From Ettlia oleoabundans (lineage: Eukaryota; Chlorophyta; Chlorophyceae; Chlamydomonadales): DNA of 24,310 bases. The notes under the pieces were generated by a model, which had not been told where the DNA came from, ran no database searches, and was given only the letters and a program-made list of their open reading frames with translations. Shown in pieces: positions 20,282-24,310 of this stretch. The stretch spans positions 1 to 24,310 of the forward strand of contig JAAMXP010001344.1 of the NCBI GenBank assembly GCA_019693395.1. Reading direction: 5' to 3'. The first letter of the stretch is position 1. Every line of letters starts with the position of its first letter. The translations under genes were made by a program, and so were the position numbers.

Positions 20282-20806
20282 TTACAGCCTTGGCCGTGGG
20301 CGTGGCTGGGGTGGAAACATCGCACGCCGTGCCGCCACCCCTGACGCCGCCACCAAGGCGCTGTAGCAAAAGGTTTTCACTGCGTCCCGCTGCGCCCGGC
20401 GACGCCGCTCCCTGACCCTCCTCTGCCGCTGCCTGACTTCTCTGCTGCCCAGAACAATGGCTGCCCAGCCTGCTCCACTACCCAGCAGAACAGCTGCCCA
20501 GCACGCTGCTGCTGCTGCGCCGCCTATCCGAAGCACAATTCTCCACGGGAAGCTCGGCCGCTGCGCAGGGCGGATGTCATAGTTCGCTCTGCAAATGTCA
20601 CAGCGCCATGGCGTGGGGCTGTGATCCTGGCATGCCTGGAGGCAGCTTTCGTGGATGTGAGCCATGCTGCCGCCGCAGCGGCAGGGCGTGAGCAGTCGCC
20701 CGCCAGGGCTGCCATCGGCTGGGCCATAACAGATGCGGCACAGAGGCTGGGGTGGCTGGGCGCCATCTGCAAGGCAATGGCAGCAAAGAAGCCTTGCTTG
20801 TCTCAT
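20282..20806 (-). CDS. RING-CH (RINGv/MARCH-type) membrane protein, probable E3 ubiquitin ligase
   Basis: An uninterrupted 174-residue frame. It has a complete C4HC3 RING-CH domain at residues 23-72: C23-x2-C26, C42-x-C44, H52-x2-C55, C69-x2-C72, with the conserved W67 before the last pair. Then come a hydrophobic segment (about 90-119, Ala/Leu/Gly/Trp-rich), a strongly basic stretch (RQRQRRVRERRRRAQR) and a second weak hydrophobic segment (about 143-159). In this family the RING-CH domain recruits an E2 enzyme and ubiquitinates membrane proteins; one or two membrane passes fit. The ATG at 20806 is the first in frame. An acceptor-like TTGCAG just inside the ORF (about 20771-20776) leaves open an upstream exon. 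TGTAA overlaps the stop codon. It is the intact partner of the decayed copy at 19239-19642. Confidence 0.75.
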   Translation of the reverse strand: MRQARLLCCHCLADGAQPPQPLCRICYGPADGSPGGRLLTPCRCGGSMAHIHESCLQACQDHSPTPWRCDICRANYDIRPAQRPSFPWRIVLRIGGAAAAACWAAVLLGSGAGWAAIVLGSREVRQRQRRVRERRRRAQRDAVKTFCYSALVAASGVAARRAMFPPQPRPRPRL

Positions 20807-21252
20807 CCCCTACATTCCAAGGTTGATAAGGGCGATCCATGCCCTCAGTCTTTTTGTAGACAACCTTAGCGAGTGCCTGCTGGTATGCCATGCCGCTGCC
20901 GCCATCAGCAACCCCAGCCTCACAAGCAGAGACCGTGCCACCTTACCGTCTTGAAGATTGCCGCTCACCTGGCATTGCCATAAGGTTGTGAGAATGCGTG
21001 CGTGGAAGACTTTAGGGTGAGCCATGAGCGAGCTCGCTATGCTGGGCAGCAAACTTCAGGGCAGGCATCATTGACATCGTTTGCTGCTGTCTGGAGGGGC
21101 TGCCTACTTTGAACATAGAAGAATGACATTGAGTCTGCGTTTTTTCCTCTCTGGAAGCCCTGCTGAGCCACGCTGTGCCACAGCGGCAGAACCTGTAAGT
21201 TGGTACACGTCCAATCCGGGTGATTCACTTGCCATGGTGACGTAGAATTTGG
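20807..21252. other. Intergenic region between divergent genes
   Basis: It lies between the minus-strand RING-CH gene and the plus-strand TFIIIC-type gene and should hold both promoters. No ORF here has a recognisable domain. Confidence 0.5.
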
Positions 21253-21258
21253 TATAAG
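21253..21258 (+). promoter_or_regulatory. TATA-like element of the TFIIIC-type gene
   Basis: TATAAG lies 52 bases before the ATG at 21305, at a plausible distance for a short 5' UTR. A single weak motif, so only suggestive. Confidence 0.3.
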
Positions 21259-21304
21259 TTACTGATCGTTCCGCACCCGGTGTGCCTGTCCAAGTTGGCC
21301 AGCG

Positions 21305-21936
21305 ATGGCGCAACTCGCTGCTGCTGTTGGTGCGCTCCCGGGAACACCTATCTCTTCTTGAAAGTGGGGTGCTTTAACGGGCATCGCCATGCACCTTGGC
21401 GTCTTGCGCCTTGTTTCTGCAAACCCAGCCCGCTGTGACTGCTGCAGAGCCGCAAGAGTCGGTTTACGTCGTGTTGGACCTTGAAGACGTGGATGCACTA
21501 CCTCCTCCCGGCTCACAACTGCAGTTGCAGGCACGGTCCCTCCCTCCCACTGTCACGCCCTCCTGCCCTCCGCCTGCTCGCTCCACAGCACCTTGCACGT
21601 TGCAGCCAGGTCTGTCAGCTACAGGGCTACACTTGTTGCGTGCAGGGCATGGAAACAGCGCAACCGATGCTCCAGTTGGCAGACGGCACACGGCTGGTAG
21701 GCACATTTGAGGAGACAGTAGGCACCCAGCTGATACTGGCTGACACAGTGACTGGGAACGGCAGCCATCGCGTGCAGCTGGTAGCGCACACCGATAAGCG
21801 GATCTGCTTTACCATGCCAGCAGCTGTAGGCGGCCAGGAGGGGGAGGCAGATGGCGCAGCAGAGGCGGTGGCAGAACAGGCGCGCGGGGAAGGGACTAGA
21901 GGAGCGCAGCAGCGGCCTCCAACAAAGCTCAGCTGA
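21305..21936 (+). CDS. TFIIIC small subunit, triple-barrel domain (GTF3C6/tau55-like)
   Basis: Three exons, 21305-21329, 21448-21530 and 21646-21936, join in phase (1, then 0) to 132 residues starting MAQLAAAVEPQESVYVVLDL. The second intron has a GC donor (CAG|GCACGG). The core matches the TFIIIC subunit-6 triple-barrel domain: a first strand YVVLDLEDVD, then GMETAQPMLQLADGTRLVGT, then FEETVGTQLILADT, and a last strand HRVQLVAHTDKRICFTM. Human GTF3C6 has the same order with a GT(Y/F)E(D/E)T(L/V)GT-like centre. The tail is acidic/Ala-rich and probably disordered. TFIIIC binds the A and B boxes of tRNA genes and recruits TFIIIB for RNA polymerase III; this subunit belongs to the tauA part. The length suits the family. 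Confidence 0.8.
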
Positions 21937-22558
21937 CGGGAAAGCCTCGTCTTCGCACCTTTGCCTGTATAATAGACATATGTTTACAAAAGTTGCTTTA
22001 CTCTGTACGCAACTTGGAATTGCCCGTGTTCTCATTGCACTTTTGCACGCCCTTGACTGCTGCCTTTGAAACCATTGATTGTACTGAAATTGCCACTTCT
22101 AGTACAGGACAAGGGGTGGCTGCTAACGGCGTGCAAAATGCGCAGCACTGCAAGAGAATGGGCAAAGGCAGCTGGCAGGCATAAGTTGCCAACAGGGGGG
22201 GGATGTGCGGTCACTGGTCAGGGAAAATCGAGTGTGAAGGTCAGTTCAAGCAGTCAAGTCAGGGGTCAGTTTTGTTATGTGTTGTAATAAGGGGCGCCAT
22301 GAGAAGTAACAGAGATGGAGAGCTTGCGTGCTTTTGAATACATGTAGGTTACAAGTCAGTTGTGAGGCAAGGAGCAGGTGGGAGAGCGATGGCAAGGTAC
22401 ATTTTTACCTGCATCAACCGGTGCCTGAAGCAGGCAACAGAGCTCAACAGCAACAGGTGATTCACTCTGCTTTAGGTCGGGCAGCCGAGGGAGAGAGAGC
22501 GGCTTCAAGGCGCCCTGCACCCAGCTATGCCCCGCACTGCGCTGCACCCCAGCCTTTG
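21937..22558. other. Convergent intergenic region
   Basis: Polyadenylation motifs for both flanking genes are visible: TGTAA at 22283-22287 (plus strand, for the TFIIIC-type gene) and TTACA at 22349-22353 (minus-strand TGTAA, for the kinase gene, about 206 bases past its stop). No gene is supported. Confidence 0.5.
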
Positions 22559-24045
22559 TCAGTCTGCGAAAGCGGCAGCCTGCATCTGCCGCGATGCTAG
22601 CTGCGCATAGCTGCCTGCCCTCGGCTGCACCTTTGGGCTGCCTGGGCGCGAGGGGTAGGCGGAGCCGCCTGCCTGCGAGGCCGTGGAGGTCCGCTTGCTG
22701 GCTGTGGCTGTGCGGTGGCAGGCCAGCCTGAACTCCATCTCAATGCGCACCAGCTCCGCATCAACCTCCTCAAAGCTGGGGCGCTGCCTGCACACAGCAC
22801 ACACACATGGGCACATAGTCACATGGAATGGTTGCACATACACAGAGAAGCAAACTCACACACACTTGACTGGCTAAAGCAAACAAGAAGGGGGAGCAGA
22901 ACTGAGCGTTGTAACTGATACTGCAGGCGGCCTATTGACAAAGCAACAATGCGCTGGGTTGAGGCGCAGTCGGCGAGCTCACTCTGGGTCCTGGTGCCAG
23001 CAGCGCTCAGCCAGGTGGCGGTACGGCTCGGGGCAGTCGGCCTCAAACTCGGGGCGCAGGCTGCCGTCTGCACCACAGCACAGCACAGCAGCACATGAGG
23101 CACAGACTTGTGTTGCTTGGTTGCGGGCCAAGGGCTGGGGCAAAGAAAGAATAGACGCGGAGTGAGCTCGCTGCTGGTAATGGCGTTTACCCTCAGGTTG
23201 CTATGCTCCATGCAGCTTCCCAGCAGCATGGGTTCACCCTCGCCAGCTGTGCTTCCCTACCAACACCAGCCCTGCACCCACCTGTCACCCCCACGCAGAT
23301 CTGCCCATCCATCAGCCCCTCATACGGGTCGCGGCAGTAAAACATCTCCCACACTGCGGCAGGAAAGTGGCGGCAGGAGAGGCAGGGGCGTCACGGTTGT
23401 GAAGCCCAAGGCAAAGCCTAACGGGAGAGGGGCGATGGTAAATGCATATTGTGCTCCAACTTTCAGGCCCCCTCCTCTAGCTCACCAGCCCAGCCTTGTC
23501 TGCAAACGCAATAAGAGTCGAACACAACTCAGCCAGCCACTCACACATGATGCCAAAGGCGTAGACGTCCGAGGGCTTCTTTACGAAGTTGTGTGCAAAG
23601 GTCTCGGGAGCGGTGTAGGCTATGGTGCCCAAAGTGGTGTCCAGGCTGCACCAGGCAGTGGGGTGGGTGTGGGGGTAATGCCTAAGTGTGTGTATGGCTG
23701 TTGGGTTGCAGCCGTGGCGGTTGCCCTGTTGCAATGGGCAACCGCCTTGGCACAACAAGCTGGAAGAGAGAGATGTGCCTCAACACCAGCACCTCCATTC
23801 CTGCTCCATCCAAATAGACGCAACCATGCATCTCTACCACCACCTTACCCACAACCGCCCATCCACCCACCCCCACCAAACAGCTTCAATCGCCAACCCA
23901 CACCACCCACCAGCCCACCTGTCATGCGTGTCCTCAGCGTCCAGCGTGCGGCTCAGCCCAAAGTCTGACACCTTGGCAATGTATCCCCGCCGGTCAACCT
24001 TGTGGGTCTTCAGCAGCACGTTGCCCGGCTTCAGGTCACTGTGGA
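22559..24045 (-). CDS. TKL-type (Raf-like) protein kinase, C-terminal half, partial
   Basis: Five minus-strand exons, 24045-23919, 23645-23545, 23353-23282, 23067-22983 and 22787-22559 (TGA), join in phase to the last 203 residues. The N-lobe lies right of the window. Motifs in order: catalytic loop HSDLKPGNVLL, Mg-binding VSDFGLSR, activation-segment end GTIAYTAPE, subdomain IX DVYAFGIMLWEMFY, and subdomain XI RCWHQDPEQRPSFEEV. The loop has HSD where most kinases have HRD, so it is a non-RD kinase, a common variant in plant and algal TKL proteins; the catalytic Asp and Lys are kept. After the domain comes a Ser/Ala/Arg-rich tail of about 60 residues ending AAAFAD. Family role: Ser/Thr phosphorylation in signalling; the input domain is unknown because the N-terminus is missing. 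Confidence 0.85.
22786..22866 (+). repeat. Imperfect (CA)n stretch in a kinase intron
   Basis: CACACAGCACACACAC and, further on, ACTCACACACAC form a degenerate CA repeat within the intron between the last two kinase exons. Confidence 0.55.
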
Positions 24046-24310
24046 CTGCATGAGGGAAGGAATGGAATCAAGGTTGGACTGTGGGGATGGCGCTGAGGTA
24101 AGATGGTACTGAGAAGATGGGGCACTGCATTTGGATGGCAGGGGCAACGCTGATGGCTCTCTCGGCCTTCTTCTTTACCTCACACACTGAACACACACCA
24201 GAACCGTCTTAAAGCTTTCATGGCATATCAATCGTCTTTATCCTACAGCCAGCCTGACTCTCCCACGCCCACCTACACCTAGCCTACTTCAGCCGTCCAG
24301 CCCCCTCTAA
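24046..24310 (-). other. Intron sequence of the kinase gene up to the window edge
   Basis: On the minus strand this ends in a TGCAG acceptor directly before the HSDLK exon. No further kinase exon is recognisable in the remaining 265 bases, so the intron probably extends beyond the window. Confidence 0.5.

Noticed and set aside
22683..23165. Plus-strand ORFs across the kinase region
   Set aside because: They overlap kinase exons that join in phase on the minus strand with all catalytic motifs, so they are antisense shadows.
24046..24310. An additional kinase exon at the right edge
   Set aside because: No N-lobe or pre-catalytic-loop motif (such as the Leu-His helix before HSD) could be found in any minus-strand frame.

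Overview
The window looks like nuclear DNA of a green alga (Chlorophyta, core chlorophyte or trebouxiophyte type). The signs are GC-rich coding exons, many short introns with GT-AG and repeatedly GC-AG borders, Ala/Gln/Ser-rich low-complexity protein segments coded by CAG/GCA runs, and TGTAA motifs 50-350 bases after most stop codons (the usual green-algal polyadenylation signal). I see no bacterial operons, CRISPR array, tRNA or rRNA. Gene models were made by hand from reading-frame and splice-phase consistency.

Layout, left to right. (1) 197-1387 (+): the 3' end of a conserved charged helical protein. (2) 1968-6846 (+): a ten-exon gene, with a TATA box, for a large coiled-coil, Cys-cluster, poly-Gln and His-rich protein I do not recognise. 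(3) 7331-8307 (+): a three-exon gene for a small secreted protein with eight cysteines. (4) About 8340-11200 (+): a decayed non-LTR retrotransposon. It has an upstream domain, RNase H, a CCHC finger and a restriction-like-endonuclease-like C-terminus spread over several frames, but no reverse transcriptase, and it ends in two hairpins and a TTTC-rich tail. (5) 11304-13974 (+) and 14559-17014 (+): two tandem paralogues of a BTB/POZ protein with a conserved C-terminal module. Their exon phases match one to one, including one shared GC-AG intron. The first copy has lost the start of its BTB exon next to the retrotransposon; the second has a one-base frameshift in exon 3. (6) 17358/17569-18814 (+): a Ser/Ala-rich protein with a C-terminal helix. 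(7) 19239-19642 (-) and 20282-20806 (-): two RING-CH (RINGv) membrane-protein paralogues, the first decayed. (8) 21305-21936 (+): a small TFIIIC subunit (GTF3C6/tau55 triple-barrel type). (9) 22559-24045 (-): the C-terminal part of a TKL-type protein kinase, running off the right edge.

The genes do not form a pathway. The window is better read as normal housekeeping or regulatory genes (TFIIIC, kinase, RING-CH) around a dynamic centre, with one retroelement insertion, two tandem duplications, and one decayed or damaged copy in each duplicated pair. The strongest candidates for something undescribed are the BTB family with its C-terminal CxCLDM module, the eight-Cys secreted protein, and the retroelement architecture.
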